NCBI RefSeq assembly: GCF_001890925.1
Contig: NZ_MLCB01000125.1
Span: 1 to 43,673 of the forward strand
Source: Planktotalea frisia
GTDB lineage: Bacteria > Pseudomonadota > Alphaproteobacteria > Rhodobacterales > Rhodobacteraceae
DNA length: 43,673 nucleotides
Direction of reading: 5' to 3'
Below the pieces are notes generated by a model. It saw only the letters and a program-made list of their open reading frames with translations, made no database searches and was not told the origin of the DNA. Both the position numbers and the translations under genes were made by a program. Below are positions 7,880 to 16,678 of the stretch, piece after piece (the first letter of the stretch is position 1; every line of letters begins with the position of its first letter).

Positions 7880-8293
7880 CTACTTCAGCAAAGAGCGCAG
7901 CAGGTTACGGTACTCTGGCAGCGCGAGATTTGAGAGATCGCAAGCCTGTTCCAACGTGAACCAAGCCAAGTGGGCGTGTTCATGGTTGTTTATATGCGGA
8001 TCACCGTTTTGCCATTCGGTTACTTTGTAAAAATGATAGACAGGTGGTTGATCAGTGCAGACATGCTTGTCTTCAATTTTCTCAAAATAGATTGGATTTG
8101 TAGGCACAATCGCGATTTCTTCCGCTAATTCGCGCGTCAACGCGGCCTCTTTCGATTCTCCGGTTTCGATCTTTCCACCAATGAAATCCCAACAATTAGG
8201 GTAAGCTGCACGAAAATGCGCGCGCCTGCCGAGTAGCACTTGGTTGTCGCGCACAATTAGGGCACAGGCATATTGGGAGCTGCGTTTGTTCAT
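7880..8293 (-). CDS. Nudix (MutT-type) hydrolase
   Basis: 137 residues. The Nudix box is read as GGKIETGESKEAALTRELAEEI, residues about 40-61. It keeps the REXXEE metal-binding core, but the usual glycine after EE-x is alanine (EEIAI). The family hydrolyses nucleoside diphosphate-linked compounds, typically sanitising oxidised nucleotides; the substrate here is unknown. I chose ATG at 8293 (MNKRSSQYA); a TTG two codons earlier is in frame. AAGG lies about 10 nt upstream. It sits on the minus strand between rpmD and rplO, inside the split spc cluster. Confidence 0.88.
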   Translation of the reverse strand: MNKRSSQYACALIVRDNQVLLGRRAHFRAAYPNCWDFIGGKIETGESKEAALTRELAEEIAIVPTNPIYFEKIEDKHVCTDQPPVYHFYKVTEWQNGDPHINNHEHAHLAWFTLEQACDLSNLALPEYRNLLRSLLK

Positions 8294-8381
8294 TGTCAAA
8301 AGACCTTACCTCAATGCCTTGATCTGCGAGCAGGCTACGATCAACAAGCGCGTGCGCCAAGCTTTCATAATCGCGTGCCAT
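8196..8381 (-). CDS. Possible short ORF overlapping the Nudix start
   Basis: Reads [20 protein letters not shown] at its start, which looks like genuine helical coding sequence. It then overlaps the Nudix gene in another frame, where it becomes Cys/Pro/Arg-rich and unconvincing. AAGAGGA abuts the ATG with no spacing. It may be an upstream coupling ORF or the remnant of a longer N-terminus. No family recognised. Confidence 0.22.
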   Translation of the reverse strand: MARDYESLAHALVDRSLLADQGIEVRSFDNEQTQLPICLCPNCARQPSATRQARAFSCSLP

Positions 8382-8386
8382 TCCTC

Positions 8387-8415
8387 TTGCTCAAAACCAC
8401 TCTGCGCTCTATACG
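8387..8415 (+). promoter_or_regulatory. Candidate promoter for rplO-secY-adk
   Basis: TTGCTC (8387-8392), a 17-nt spacer and TATACG (8410-8415), about 97 nt before the rplO ATG. A promoter is needed here because the rpmD terminator and two minus-strand genes separate rplO from the upstream ribosomal genes. Experimental start-site data would settle it. Confidence 0.4.
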
Positions 8416-8511
8416 CCCCCGAGTGGCAATCCGTGTCACGTACGAATCAATTATACGCCGCGTTCGGCCACTCCCGTCGCTGGGGGTCGCATCCGGCAAA
8501 GGAGAAGCGAC

Positions 8512-8985
8512 ATGAGACTTAATGAACTGCACGACAATCCAGGTGCCACGAAAAAACGCAAGCGCGTAGGTCGCGGTGTTGGTTCCGGCATGGGTAAGAC
8601 CGGTGGCCGTGGTATCAAAGGCCAGAAATCCCGCTCAGGTGTAGCGATCAAGGGTTTTGAAGGCGGTCAAATGCCAATCTACCAGCGCCTTCCAAAGCGT
8701 GGTTTTAACAACATCAACTCCAAGACACACGCTGTTGTGAACCTTGGTCTGATCCAGAAATTTGTAGACGCAGGCAAGATCGACGCGAAAGCGGCGATCA
8801 CCGAGGAATCACTCGTTGCTTCCGGCCTCGTACGTCGTATCAAAGACGGTGTGCGCGTGCTTGCTAAGGGTGAAATCACGTCCAAACTGAACATCACAGT
8901 GACAGGCGCTTCTAAAGCGGCAGTCGAAGCGGTGGAAAAAGCGGGTGGCTCACTGACGGTCACAAAAGCAGTAGCGGCTGAATAA
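8512..8985 (+). CDS. rplO: 50S ribosomal protein L15
   Basis: A 157-residue late-assembly protein of the 50S subunit. Diagnostic are [20 protein letters not shown], the glycine-rich [22 protein letters not shown] stretch (residues about 20-41), and [17 protein letters not shown]. Shine-Dalgarno AAAGGAGA is strong. It heads a secondary transcription unit with secY and adk. Confidence 0.97.
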   Translation: MRLNELHDNPGATKKRKRVGRGVGSGMGKTGGRGIKGQKSRSGVAIKGFEGGQMPIYQRLPKRGFNNINSKTHAVVNLGLIQKFVDAGKIDAKAAITEESLVASGLVRRIKDGVRVLAKGEITSKLNITVTGASKAAVEAVEKAGGSLTVTKAVAAE

Positions 8986-9035
8986 GAGGTTGTGACGGGG
9001 CGACCTAGCCCCTAAGTAACTTTAGACGTTTTCCT

Positions 9036-9073
9036 AAATGCCGCCTGAGCTGAAAACGCTTTGGCGGCGTTTT
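9036..9073 (+). terminator. Possible attenuator between rplO and secY
   Basis: AAATGCCGCC (9036-9045) pairs with GGCGGCGTTT (9063-9072), one T-G wobble, around a 17-nt loop, and ends in a short T-run. It lies 51 nt after rplO and 22 nt before the secY ATG. The large loop makes it weak, so partial termination that lowers secY relative to rplO is the most it would do. Confidence 0.35.
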
Positions 9074-9094
9074 ACATTCAAAAGAGAGCCGTTC

Positions 9095-10459
9095 ATGGTA
9101 TCCGCAGCAGAACAAATGGCAGCCAACACAAGTTGGTCCGCCCTTGGCAAAGCCACTGATCTTCGCAACCGCATCCTTTTCACGCTTGGTTTGCTCATCG
9201 TTTATCGATTGGGTACGTTTATTCCGGTTCCCGGTATTGACGGTGCAGCCCTGCGTGAATTCATGGAAAGTGCAGGGCAGGGCATTGGTGGCATGGTTTC
9301 CATGTTCACAGGTGGTGCTTTGGGGCGGATGGGCATCTTTGCTCTGGGCATCATGCCTTATATTTCGGCCTCCATTATTGTTCAGCTTCTGACCTCGATG
9401 GTTCCAGCCTTGGAGCAATTGAAGAAAGAGGGCCAGCAAGGCCAAAAGAAAATCAACCAATACACGCGTTACGGAACGGTCGCTTTGGCGACGATGCAGG
9501 CTTACGGTCTTGCTGTTTCGCTGGAAGCGGGCGGTCTCGTGACCGAGGGCGGTCTTTACTTCCGCGCGGCATGTTTGATCACGCTAGTTGGTGGTACAAT
9601 GTTCCTGATGTGGCTGGGTGAGCAGATCACCGCGCGCGGCATTGGTAACGGTATTTCCCTTATTATCTTCGTCGGCATCATCGCTGAGGTTCCTGCAGCT
9701 TTGGCACAGTTCTTCGCATCCGGTCGTTCCGGCGCGATCAGCCCTGCGGTTATCGTCGGGGTTATTCTAATGGTGGTCGTCACCATTGCCTTTGTGGTCT
9801 TTATGGAGAGGGCCTTGCGCAAGATCCATATCCAGTACCCGCGTCGCCAAGTTGGCATGCGCGTTCAGGAAGGCTCAAGCTCGCACCTGCCCGTTAAAGT
9901 GAACCCAGCCGGCGTTATCCCTGCGATCTTCGCGTCGTCTTTGTTGCTGCTACCAGCGACGGTTTCGACCTTCTCGGGCAACTCTACTGGGCCAATTATG
10001 TCCACGCTATTGGCGTATTTCGGACCGGGTCAGCCGCTTTATCTGTTGTTCTTCGCGGCGATGATCATCTTCTTCACGTTCTTCTACACGTTCAACGTCA
10101 GCTTCAAAGTCGACGATGTTGCGGATAATCTGAAGAACCAAAATGGCTTTGTGCCCGGCGTACGTCCCGGCAAGAAGACCGCAGAGTACCTTGAGTTCGT
10201 GGTTTCACGTCTTTTGGTCCTCGGTTCGGCTTACCTCACTTTGGTCTGCCTGCTTCCTGAAGTCATTCGCGGTCAGTTCGCTATTCCTTTCTACTTTGGT
10301 GGTACGTCGGTTTTGATTGTTGTTTCGGTCACGATGGATACTATCCAGCAAGTCCAAAGCCATCTGCTGGCACATCAGTACGAAGGTTTGATCCAGAAAT
10401 CCCAGCTGCGCGGTAAGGGCGGCAAAGGTCGTAAGAAACGGAGCCCAATTCGCCGATGA
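9095..10459 (+). CDS. secY: Protein translocase subunit SecY
   Basis: The 454-residue channel of the SecYEG inner-membrane translocon. About ten hydrophobic helices are seen. Signature segments are [13 protein letters not shown] near helix 1, [24 protein letters not shown] around the plug/helix 2, and [20 protein letters not shown] in the cytoplasmic loop before helix 9. I chose ATG at 9095 ([14 protein letters not shown]), giving the usual length for the order; an upstream in-frame ATG at 9038 falls inside the intergenic hairpin. The stop overlaps adk by 4 nt (ATGA). Confidence 0.97.
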   Translation: MVSAAEQMAANTSWSALGKATDLRNRILFTLGLLIVYRLGTFIPVPGIDGAALREFMESAGQGIGGMVSMFTGGALGRMGIFALGIMPYISASIIVQLLTSMVPALEQLKKEGQQGQKKINQYTRYGTVALATMQAYGLAVSLEAGGLVTEGGLYFRAACLITLVGGTMFLMWLGEQITARGIGNGISLIIFVGIIAEVPAALAQFFASGRSGAISPAVIVGVILMVVVTIAFVVFMERALRKIHIQYPRRQVGMRVQEGSSSHLPVKVNPAGVIPAIFASSLLLLPATVSTFSGNSTGPIMSTLLAYFGPGQPLYLLFFAAMIIFFTFFYTFNVSFKVDDVADNLKNQNGFVPGVRPGKKTAEYLEFVVSRLLVLGSAYLTLVCLLPEVIRGQFAIPFYFGGTSVLIVVSVTMDTIQQVQSHLLAHQYEGLIQKSQLRGKGGKGRKKRSPIRR

Positions 10460-11037
10460 CAAATATTATTCTGCTAGGACCACCCGGCGCGGGTAAAGGC
10501 ACACAAGCCGGTATGCTCGTTGAAGAGCGCAACATGATCCAGTTAAGCACGGGTGACATGCTGCGCGAAGCCAAAGACAGCGGCACCGAAATGGGAAAGA
10601 TCGTAGCAGACGTCATGGCGCGCGGTGATCTGGTGACGGACGAGATCGTGATCGGCTTGATCCGCGAGAAGTTGCAGGGCGACAAAGCGGGCGGTTTCAT
10701 CTTTGACGGTTTCCCCCGTACATTGGCGCAAGCTGATGCTCTCGGTGAGTTGATGGCCGAGCAGGGCGAGACGCTTGACCACGTGATTGAGTTGCAAGTG
10801 AACGACGAAGTCTTGGTAGAGCGCATCGTTGGCCGCGCCGCTGAGGCGGTTGCCGCTGGCGGAACCGCACGTGCTGATGACAACGCCGAAAGCCTGAAGA
10901 TTCGCTTGATGGCGTATTACAAGCAAACGTCTCCGCTGATCGGGTATTACCATGCAAAGGGTATGCTCAAAGGCGTCGATGGTCTTGGCACCATGGACGG
11001 TGTGAAGGCTGATATTGCGGGTGTCTTGGACGCTTAA
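10456..11037 (+). CDS. adk: Adenylate kinase, short-LID form
   Basis: 193 residues; interconverts ATP + AMP and 2 ADP. The P-loop [10 protein letters not shown] is at residues 8-17, the AMP-binding LSTGDMLR follows, and [10 protein letters not shown] is the conserved substrate segment. The LID domain is replaced by a short loop ([11 protein letters not shown]), with no zinc cysteines, as in other alphaproteobacteria. It starts inside the secY stop (ATGA overlap), consistent with translational coupling. A possible terminator follows at 11163. Confidence 0.97.
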   Translation: MTNIILLGPPGAGKGTQAGMLVEERNMIQLSTGDMLREAKDSGTEMGKIVADVMARGDLVTDEIVIGLIREKLQGDKAGGFIFDGFPRTLAQADALGELMAEQGETLDHVIELQVNDEVLVERIVGRAAEAVAAGGTARADDNAESLKIRLMAYYKQTSPLIGYYHAKGMLKGVDGLGTMDGVKADIAGVLDA

Positions 11038-11248
11038 GTATAAGGTTGATTTAGAGCCTATTGACCATAGCGTCAAAAGCTCCTAATCCACACCATCTCT
11101 AACGAGAATCAAACCGTCATAGATGGGTAGCTCCCATCTCTGACAGATCACCTGATCAGCTTAAGCCCTCGGCTCAGTCGCCTAGGGCTTTGTGTTGTGA
11201 AAAAAGGGTCCGGCATTACGGACCCGCAACGAAGAAGGAAGTTCCCAC
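11038..11248 (+). promoter_or_regulatory. Leader and promoter region of the alpha operon
   Basis: 211 nt without a gene. A possible promoter is TTGACC (11061-11066), 17 nt, TAATCC (11084-11089); its -10 is poor. Downstream, AGATGGG (11121-11127) and CCCATCT (11133-11139) form a perfect hairpin, and a second hairpin lies at 11163-11190. The segment ends with Shine-Dalgarno AAGGA before the TTG start of rpsM. Structured leaders regulate alpha operons in other bacteria through S4, but rpsD is not in this cluster, so a regulator cannot be named. Confidence 0.35.
11163..11194 (+). terminator. Possible terminator or attenuator between adk and rpsM
   Basis: AAGCCCT pairs with AGGGCTT, and GGC with GCC inside it across a one-base mismatch. 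TTTGTGTTGTG follows, a T-rich but interrupted tail. It could end the rplO-secY-adk transcript or attenuate rpsM expression. Confidence 0.45.
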
Positions 11249-11617
11249 TTGGCACGTATTGCCGGCGTAAACATCCCGACCCACAAACGGGTCCCGATCG
11301 CCCTCACATATATCACTGGTATTGGTCCAACCTCTGCCAAAGAAATCTGCGAAGCCGTTAAAATCGACGAAACACGTCGTATCAACGAGCTCTCCGATGC
11401 AGAAGTCCTCGCAATTCGTGAGCACATCGACGCGACGTACACCGTAGAAGGCGACCTTCGCCGTGACACGCAGATGAACATCAAGCGTCTTATGGATCTC
11501 GGTTGCTACCGTGGCCTGCGTCATCGCCGTAATCTGCCCGTTCGTGGTCAGCGTACATCAACGAATGCTCGTACTCGCAAAGGTCCTGCAAAGGCCATTG
11601 CTGGTAAGAAGAAATAA
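11249..11617 (+). CDS. rpsM: 30S ribosomal protein S13
   Basis: A 122-residue protein of the 30S head, touching P-site tRNA and the subunit bridge to L5. It starts with TTG ([14 protein letters not shown]...), with AAGGA 9 nt upstream; no ATG or GTG fits the conserved N-terminus. The helix-two-turn-helix segment [13 protein letters not shown] and the C-terminal [22 protein letters not shown] tail are diagnostic. First gene of the alpha operon. Confidence 0.97.
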   Translation: MARIAGVNIPTHKRVPIALTYITGIGPTSAKEICEAVKIDETRRINELSDAEVLAIREHIDATYTVEGDLRRDTQMNIKRLMDLGCYRGLRHRRNLPVRGQRTSTNARTRKGPAKAIAGKKK

Positions 11618-11631
11618 GGGAGGACTGACTA

Positions 11632-12021
11632 ATGGCACGCGAAGCTAAACGCGCAAAGAAGAAGGTCTCCAAGAACATCGCCGCTGGCGTTGCTCACGTG
11701 AACTCTTCGTTCAACAACACAAAAATCCTAATCTCTGACGTTCAGGGTAATGCGATTTCCTGGTCCTCTGCGGGCACGATGGGCTTTAAAGGCTCACGTA
11801 AGTCCACGCCATATGCGGCGCAGATGGCTGCTGAAGATGCTGGCCGCAAGGCCTCCGAGCACGGCGTGAAAACGCTGGAAGTTGAAGTTCAGGGCCCAGG
11901 CTCTGGTCGTGAATCCGCGCTTCGTGCGTTGGCAGCGGCAGGCTTCAACATCACGTCCATTCGTGACGTGACGCCTATGGCTCACAACGGTTGCCGCCCA
12001 CCAAAGCGTCGCCGCGTCTAA
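11632..12021 (+). CDS. rpsK: 30S ribosomal protein S11
   Basis: A 129-residue platform protein contacting the mRNA exit region. Family segments: [35 protein letters not shown], and the ending [15 protein letters not shown]. Shine-Dalgarno GGGAGGA lies upstream. It is separated from rpoA by 113 nt with a small hairpin. No rpsD lies between rpsK and rpoA, unlike enterobacteria. Confidence 0.98.
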   Translation: MAREAKRAKKKVSKNIAAGVAHVNSSFNNTKILISDVQGNAISWSSAGTMGFKGSRKSTPYAAQMAAEDAGRKASEHGVKTLEVEVQGPGSGRESALRALAAAGFNITSIRDVTPMAHNGCRPPKRRRV

Positions 12022-12039
12022 GCACTATTATTTTTCGGT

Positions 12040-12065
12040 AGAGGCTGCATGTCCGCGCGGCCTCT
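12040..12065 (+). other. Small hairpin between rpsK and rpoA
   Basis: AGAGGC (12040-12045) pairs with GCCTCT (12060-12065) around a 14-nt loop. No T-run follows. It may shape relative rpoA expression, or be incidental. Confidence 0.3.
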
Positions 12066-12134
12066 GCTTCGTCATTTTAACCTCGAGCGTTTTGATCTTT
12101 TGGACATGAGGTCGAAACAAGGATGGAGGGACGT

Positions 12135-13151
12135 ATGATCCACAAAAATTGGGCAGAACTGATCAAGCCAACACAGCTTGACGTGAAGCCGGGCAACGAT
12201 GCAGGCCGTCAGGCGACTGTTGTAGCAGAACCCCTTGAGCGCGGCTTCGGCCTCACGCTTGGTAACGCGCTGCGCCGTGTATTGATGAGCTCGCTTCAGG
12301 GCGCAGCAATCACATCCGTACAAATCGACAACGTTTTGCACGAGTTCTCTTCGGTAGCCGGCGTTCGCGAAGATGTCACAGACATCGTTTTGAACCTCAA
12401 AGGTGTGTCCTTGCGCATGGAAGTTGAAGGACCAAAGCGTCTTTCAATCAATGCAAAAGGTCCAGGCATTGTCACCGCTGGTGACATTTCCGACAGCGCT
12501 GGCATCGAAGTTCTCAACCGCGAGCACGTGATTTGCCACCTCGACGATGGTGCAGATGTGTACATGGAACTGACCGTAAACACGGGCAAAGGCTATGTTG
12601 CAGCTGAGAAGAACAAGCCAGAAGATGCGCCAATCGGTCTTATCCCGATCGATGCGATCTACTCGCCTGTGAAAAAGGTTTCTTATGACGTGCAGCCGAC
12701 CCGCGAAGGTCAGGTGCTTGATTATGACAAACTGACGATGAAAGTCGAAACAGACGGTTCTTTGACGCCGGATGACGCGGTTGCTTATGCAGCGCGCATC
12801 TTGCAAGATCAGCTGTCTATCTTCGTGAACTTCGACGAGCCAGAGTCCGCATCCGCCAAGGATGAGGATGACGGTCTTGAGTTCAACCCACTTCTGTTGA
12901 AGAAAGTGGACGAGCTGGAGCTTTCTGTACGTTCCGCGAATTGCCTGAAGAACGACAACATCGTTTACATCGGCGATCTGATCCAGAAAACCGAAGCAGA
13001 AATGCTGCGCACGCCAAACTTCGGCCGCAAGTCTTTGAACGAGATCAAAGAAGTGCTGTCCGGTATGGGCTTGCACCTCGGCATGGACGTCGAGGACTGG
13101 CCACCGGACAACATCGAAGATCTTGCGAAGAAATTCGAAGACGCCTTTTAA
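12135..13151 (+). CDS. rpoA: RNA polymerase subunit alpha
   Basis: 338 residues, the normal alphaproteobacterial length. The N-terminal dimerisation domain has [19 protein letters not shown] (residues about 30-48). The C-terminal DNA- and activator-binding domain, from about residue 250, has [17 protein letters not shown] and [22 protein letters not shown] chose ATG at 12135 ([12 protein letters not shown]) because GGAGG lies just upstream; a second ATG at 12123 would add four residues. A perfect 28-nt palindrome lies 6 nt after the stop. Confidence 0.98.
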   Translation: MIHKNWAELIKPTQLDVKPGNDAGRQATVVAEPLERGFGLTLGNALRRVLMSSLQGAAITSVQIDNVLHEFSSVAGVREDVTDIVLNLKGVSLRMEVEGPKRLSINAKGPGIVTAGDISDSAGIEVLNREHVICHLDDGADVYMELTVNTGKGYVAAEKNKPEDAPIGLIPIDAIYSPVKKVSYDVQPTREGQVLDYDKLTMKVETDGSLTPDDAVAYAARILQDQLSIFVNFDEPESASAKDEDDGLEFNPLLLKKVDELELSVRSANCLKNDNIVYIGDLIQKTEAEMLRTPNFGRKSLNEIKEVLSGMGLHLGMDVEDWPPDNIEDLAKKFEDAF

Positions 13152-13157
13152 GAATTG

Positions 13158-13185
13158 GTAAGGTGCGTGATATCACGCACCTTAC
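13158..13185. repeat. GGTGCG palindrome, copy 2
   Basis: A perfect 28-nt palindrome with arm GTAAGGTGCGTGAT, 6 nt after the rpoA stop. It shares the AAGGTGCGTGAT half-site with 7626-7655 and differs mainly in the centre. No T-run follows. As RNA it would form a very stable hairpin at the rpoA 3' end, upstream of rplQ. Confidence 0.7.
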
Positions 13186-13290
13186 TTTACGACTGGGTCA
13201 GCAATGACCCCAAGGAGAGTAGGCGGGTACGCACCGCTTGCCAGACAAAGTAAAAACAGCCCGTAGAGGGCACATTATTGGAGAAGACAC

Positions 13291-13710
13291 ATGCGTCACG
13301 CAAAAGGTTACCGCCGCCTAAACCGTACTCACGAGCACCGTAAAGCGCTCTGGGCGAACATGGCGGGCTCGCTCATCGAGCATGAGCAAATCAAAACAAC
13401 GCTTCCTAAAGCTAAAGAGCTGAAGCGTATCATGGATAAGATCATCACACTTGGCAAACGCGGCGATCTGCACGCGCGTCGTCAGGCTGCGGCTCAGCTG
13501 AAGGAAGACAAGGACGTTGCAAAACTGTTCGAAATCCTCGGCCCACGCTACGCAGACCGTCCGGGTGGCTACACACGTGTTCTCAAAGCGGGTTTCCGCT
13601 ACGGTGACATGGCGCCAATGGCGATCATCGAACTGGTTGACCGCGACGTTGACGCGAAGGGCGCCGCTGACAAAGCGCGCGTTGCAGCACAGGCTGACGC
13701 GGACGAGTAA
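13291..13710 (+). CDS. rplQ: 50S ribosomal protein L17
   Basis: A 139-residue protein near the exit tunnel. The opening [20 protein letters not shown] and the segment [21 protein letters not shown] are diagnostic. The [28 protein letters not shown] end is present, followed by an alanine-rich tail. Last gene of the alpha operon; an intrinsic terminator follows 29 nt later. Confidence 0.98.
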   Translation: MRHAKGYRRLNRTHEHRKALWANMAGSLIEHEQIKTTLPKAKELKRIMDKIITLGKRGDLHARRQAAAQLKEDKDVAKLFEILGPRYADRPGGYTRVLKAGFRYGDMAPMAIIELVDRDVDAKGAADKARVAAQADADE

Positions 13711-13739
13711 GCGACGCTTACATTTTGAGATTTTGAAGG

Positions 13740-13770
13740 GCCCTCGCTAATTGCGGGGGCTTTTTTATTT
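13740..13770 (+). terminator. Intrinsic terminator after rplQ
   Basis: GCCCTCGC pairs with GCGGGGGC (one U-G) around the loop TAATT and is followed by TTTTTTATTTT. It closes the ribosomal protein/RNA polymerase block. Confidence 0.92.
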
Positions 13771-13848
13771 TGGGGGATCACACGCCTTCACGGCTCGCTT
13801 TGAAGGTGGGATAAATCCATGTAACACAGGCTAAGTCTGTCTTCACAC

Positions 13849-13877
13849 TTGCGCCGCGTGCGCGCGCCTCTCATATC
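13849..13877 (+). promoter_or_regulatory. Candidate promoter for the protease-rarA-crcB run
   Basis: TTGCGC (13849-13854), 17 nt, CATATC (13872-13877), 28 nt before the protease ATG and after the rplQ terminator. The -35 is of the TTGCGC type also proposed upstream of rpmC. The -10 match is moderate. Confidence 0.35.
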
Positions 13878-13905
13878 AAAGGCATGATCAATTACGGAAA
13901 CGCCC

Positions 13906-15288
13906 ATGTTACGCATTTTCTTAACGTCGCTTTGTCTGTTCTTGCCTCTAAACGCTGCAGCACAAACACAAGTTCCAACAAGCCAAGCACAGATTTCGCT
14001 TAGTTTTGCCCCTTTGGTAAGACAGGCCGCACCAGCGGTCGTTAACATTTACGCCAAACGCATCGTGCAATCGCGCGTTAGTCCATTTGCATCTGACCCG
14101 TTCTTTCGCGACTTCTTTGGCGATATGGGCCGCGCGCAACCGCGTGTACAAAATTCGTTGGGGTCGGGCGTTATCCTTTCAAGCGACGGGTATTTGGTGT
14201 CGAACTTTCACGTGGTTGGCGGAGCAAGCGACATTCGCGTCGTTCTCAACGACAGGCGCGAATATTCTGCTGAGGTGTTGCTTGGCGATCAAGCGAGCGA
14301 CCTTGCAATTCTGCGTTTGAAAGATGCGCAGGATTTGCCTTTCTTGCCACTGCGTGAGAGCGACACGGTTGAAGTGGGTGAACTTACCCTCGCAATTGGC
14401 AACCCATTCGGTGTTGGCCAGACGGTATCAAGCGGAATCATTTCCGGCCTTGCGCGCTCGGGTGCGGTCACTGGAAACGAGCGTGGATATTTCATTCAAA
14501 CCGATGCGCCTATCAATCCGGGCAATTCTGGCGGTGCTTTGATCGGCATGGATGGTGCACTGATAGGTGTGAACACTGCGATTGTGACGCGTTCGGGGGG
14601 CTCAAACGGGATTGGTTTTGCGATTCCGGCGGCTTTGGTCGCGCAATTTGTGACCCAAGCACGCGCAGGTGAGACGCGGTTCATGCGTCCTTGGGCCGGA
14701 ATGGGCGGACAAACTGTCGACGCAGATTTGGCGAACTCGCTCAGTCTTGAGCGTCCGGGCGGCATGGCGATCACACAGGTGCAAGAGGGCAGTCCTTTTG
14801 CCGAAGTCGGACTTGGCGTCGGCGATGTGATCGTCGCTACAAATGGGCGCGCCGTTAATTCGCCGTCAGAAATGCTCTATTATATGACCGTTGCAGGAAT
14901 TGGAGCGCAGATCACAGTGACCGCTGTACGCGATCGGGTGCAAGAAGAGTTCAAGGTGGCGATGATTGGTCCGCCGGAATTGCCACCGCGTGAAGAGCAG
15001 ACCTTAGGCGCGCGCGATGTTTTGGAAGGGCTTACAATTGCCAACGTGAACCCTGCGGTTTTGGCTCAGTATCAATTGCCGATTTTACCGAGCGGGGTCG
15101 TGGTGCTCAACACTGGTCAAATCGCGCCGCGTATTGGCCTACAAAAAGGCGATCTCTTGCGTGAGATTGACGGGCAAGAGATAAACTCTCCTATGGATGC
15201 TGTGAGAGCACTTCGAAATGCGCGGCGTTCGGTTTCACTTGTCGTTGAGCGTGGTGGGCAATTGGTCCTGCTACGGTTCAGACTATGA
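13906..15288 (+). CDS. Periplasmic HtrA/DegP-family serine protease
   Basis: 460 residues. An N-terminal signal peptide (MLRIFLTSLCLFLPLNAAAQ, cut after about residue 20) exports it. The trypsin-like domain shows the catalytic triad: H102 in SNFHVVGG, D132 in ASDLAIL, and S208 in NPGNSGGAL. Two PDZ domains follow, about residues 255-345 and 365-455. It degrades misfolded envelope proteins, usually as an oligomer. It probably leads an operon: its stop overlaps rarA by 4 nt. The C-terminus of the second PDZ is complete. Whether it is the DegP or DegQ/DegS type cannot be told from the sequence alone. Confidence 0.95.
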   Translation: MLRIFLTSLCLFLPLNAAAQTQVPTSQAQISLSFAPLVRQAAPAVVNIYAKRIVQSRVSPFASDPFFRDFFGDMGRAQPRVQNSLGSGVILSSDGYLVSNFHVVGGASDIRVVLNDRREYSAEVLLGDQASDLAILRLKDAQDLPFLPLRESDTVEVGELTLAIGNPFGVGQTVSSGIISGLARSGAVTGNERGYFIQTDAPINPGNSGGALIGMDGALIGVNTAIVTRSGGSNGIGFAIPAALVAQFVTQARAGETRFMRPWAGMGGQTVDADLANSLSLERPGGMAITQVQEGSPFAEVGLGVGDVIVATNGRAVNSPSEMLYYMTVAGIGAQITVTAVRDRVQEEFKVAMIGPPELPPREEQTLGARDVLEGLTIANVNPAVLAQYQLPILPSGVVVLNTGQIAPRIGLQKGDLLREIDGQEINSPMDAVRALRNARRSVSLVVERGGQLVLLRFRL

Positions 15289-16598
15289 GCGATTTGTTCG
15301 ACAATGGTGCCGCTGGTGCTGAACCGCTAAAAGGTCCGCGCCCGCTTGCGGATCGATTGCGGCCTCAGACCTTGAGTGATGTGATCGGTCAGAAACAAGT
15401 GTTGGGCGAGGGTGCTCCGCTTGAGGTCATGCTGTCGTCCGGCTCGTTGTCATCGATCATTTTCTGGGGACCTCCGGGTGTTGGCAAAACAACGATCGCG
15501 CGGCTTTTGGCCCACGAGACGGATCTGCATTTCGTCCAGATCAGTGCAATTTTCACAGGTGTGCCAGACCTTCGAAAAGTATTTGAAGCCGCTAAAATCC
15601 GGCGGCAAAATGGACAAGGTACTTTGTTGTTTGTTGACGAAATTCATCGGTTTAACAAAGCACAGCAAGACGGTTTCCTTCCTCATATGGAAGATGGCAC
15701 CATTCTTTTGGTGGGCGCGACAACAGAAAACCCATCGTTTGAGCTGAATTCTGCGGTTCTTTCGCGTTCGCAGGTTCTGGTGTTGGAACGTCTTGATCTT
15801 GCGGATTTGGAACGCATGGCGCAGCGCGCTGAGCAAGACTTGCAAAAGGAACTGCCGCTGGATGGCCCTGCGCGTGAAGCGCTTTTGGAAATGGCGGATG
15901 GAGACGGGCGTGCGTTGCTCAATTTGATTGAGCAAGTGGTTGCTTGGAAAACGGATCACAAGCTAACTTCAATCGACCTATCCAAACGCCTTCAAAAGCG
16001 CGCTGCGCAATACGATAAATCCGGTGATGCGCATTACAATCTGATCTCTGCCTTGCATAAATCTGTGCGCGGTTCTGATCCTGATGCATCTTTGTATTGG
16101 TTTGCACGGATGCTTGAGGGGGGAGAAGACCCGCGTTTCTTGGCGCGTCGTTTGGTGCGCATGGCGGTTGAGGATATAGGCTTGGCTGACCCACACGCGC
16201 AGGCTGTGTGTTTGCAAAGCTGGCAAACCTATGAACGGCTTGGTTCGCCTGAGGGTGAATTGGCGTTATCGCAAGCGGTGATTTATCTGGCCTTGGCGCC
16301 AAAATCGAACGCGAATTATGTGGCTTACAAAGCGGCGCGCCGCGCTGCGAAGGCGACGGGCTCGAAGCTGCCGCCAAAACACATTCTGAATGCCCCGACG
16401 GATTTGATGAAGGATCAAGGCTACGGCACGGATTATGCCTATGATCACGACGCAGATGATGGGTTTTCTGGGCAGAACTACTTTCCAGAAGGGATGGAGC
16501 GGCCCGCGATGTATCAACCTGTAGAGCGTGGTTTTGAACGCGATTTGAAAAAGCGACTTGAGTATTTTGCCAAACTACGCGCGCAACGGGGCGGGTGA
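15285..16598 (+). CDS. rarA: Replication-associated recombination protein A (AAA+ ATPase)
   Basis: 437 residues, also called MgsA. It is a clamp-loader-like AAA+ ATPase acting at stalled replication forks. Walker A GPPGVGKTT is at residues 62-70; Walker B is LLFVDEIHRFNK near residue 115. The sensor segment GATTENPSFELNSAVLSRSQVL and the C-terminal tetramerisation part with KNPT-like PPKHILNAPTDLMKDQGYG are present. The start ATGA overlaps the protease stop. A perfect palindrome follows its stop. Confidence 0.96.
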   Translation: MSDLFDNGAAGAEPLKGPRPLADRLRPQTLSDVIGQKQVLGEGAPLEVMLSSGSLSSIIFWGPPGVGKTTIARLLAHETDLHFVQISAIFTGVPDLRKVFEAAKIRRQNGQGTLLFVDEIHRFNKAQQDGFLPHMEDGTILLVGATTENPSFELNSAVLSRSQVLVLERLDLADLERMAQRAEQDLQKELPLDGPAREALLEMADGDGRALLNLIEQVVAWKTDHKLTSIDLSKRLQKRAAQYDKSGDAHYNLISALHKSVRGSDPDASLYWFARMLEGGEDPRFLARRLVRMAVEDIGLADPHAQAVCLQSWQTYERLGSPEGELALSQAVIYLALAPKSNANYVAYKAARRAAKATGSKLPPKHILNAPTDLMKDQGYGTDYAYDHDADDGFSGQNYFPEGMERPAMYQPVERGFERDLKKRLEYFAKLRAQRGG

Positions 16599-16599
16599 G

Positions 16600-16619
16600 C
16601 GATTTTTCTAGAAAAATCG
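16600..16619. repeat. AT-rich palindrome after rarA
   Basis: Arm CGATTTTTCT followed directly by its reverse complement gives a perfect 20-nt palindrome one base after the rarA stop codon and about 60 nt before crcB. Transcribed, it could form a hairpin with an A/U stem, but a T-run after it is lacking. Confidence 0.5.
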
Positions 16620-16678
16620 GAGCATCGAACGTCGTGCGCAAAACTTGACTCTTGTCGCGCACAGAGCGACACGGCCCC

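Noticed and set aside
9038-9094. Longer secY N-terminus from ATG at 9038
   Set aside because: It lies in the intergenic hairpin and makes the protein longer than the family norm.
16600-16678. Fluoride riboswitch in front of crcB
   Set aside because: The conserved riboswitch core could not be found; only an AT palindrome is present.
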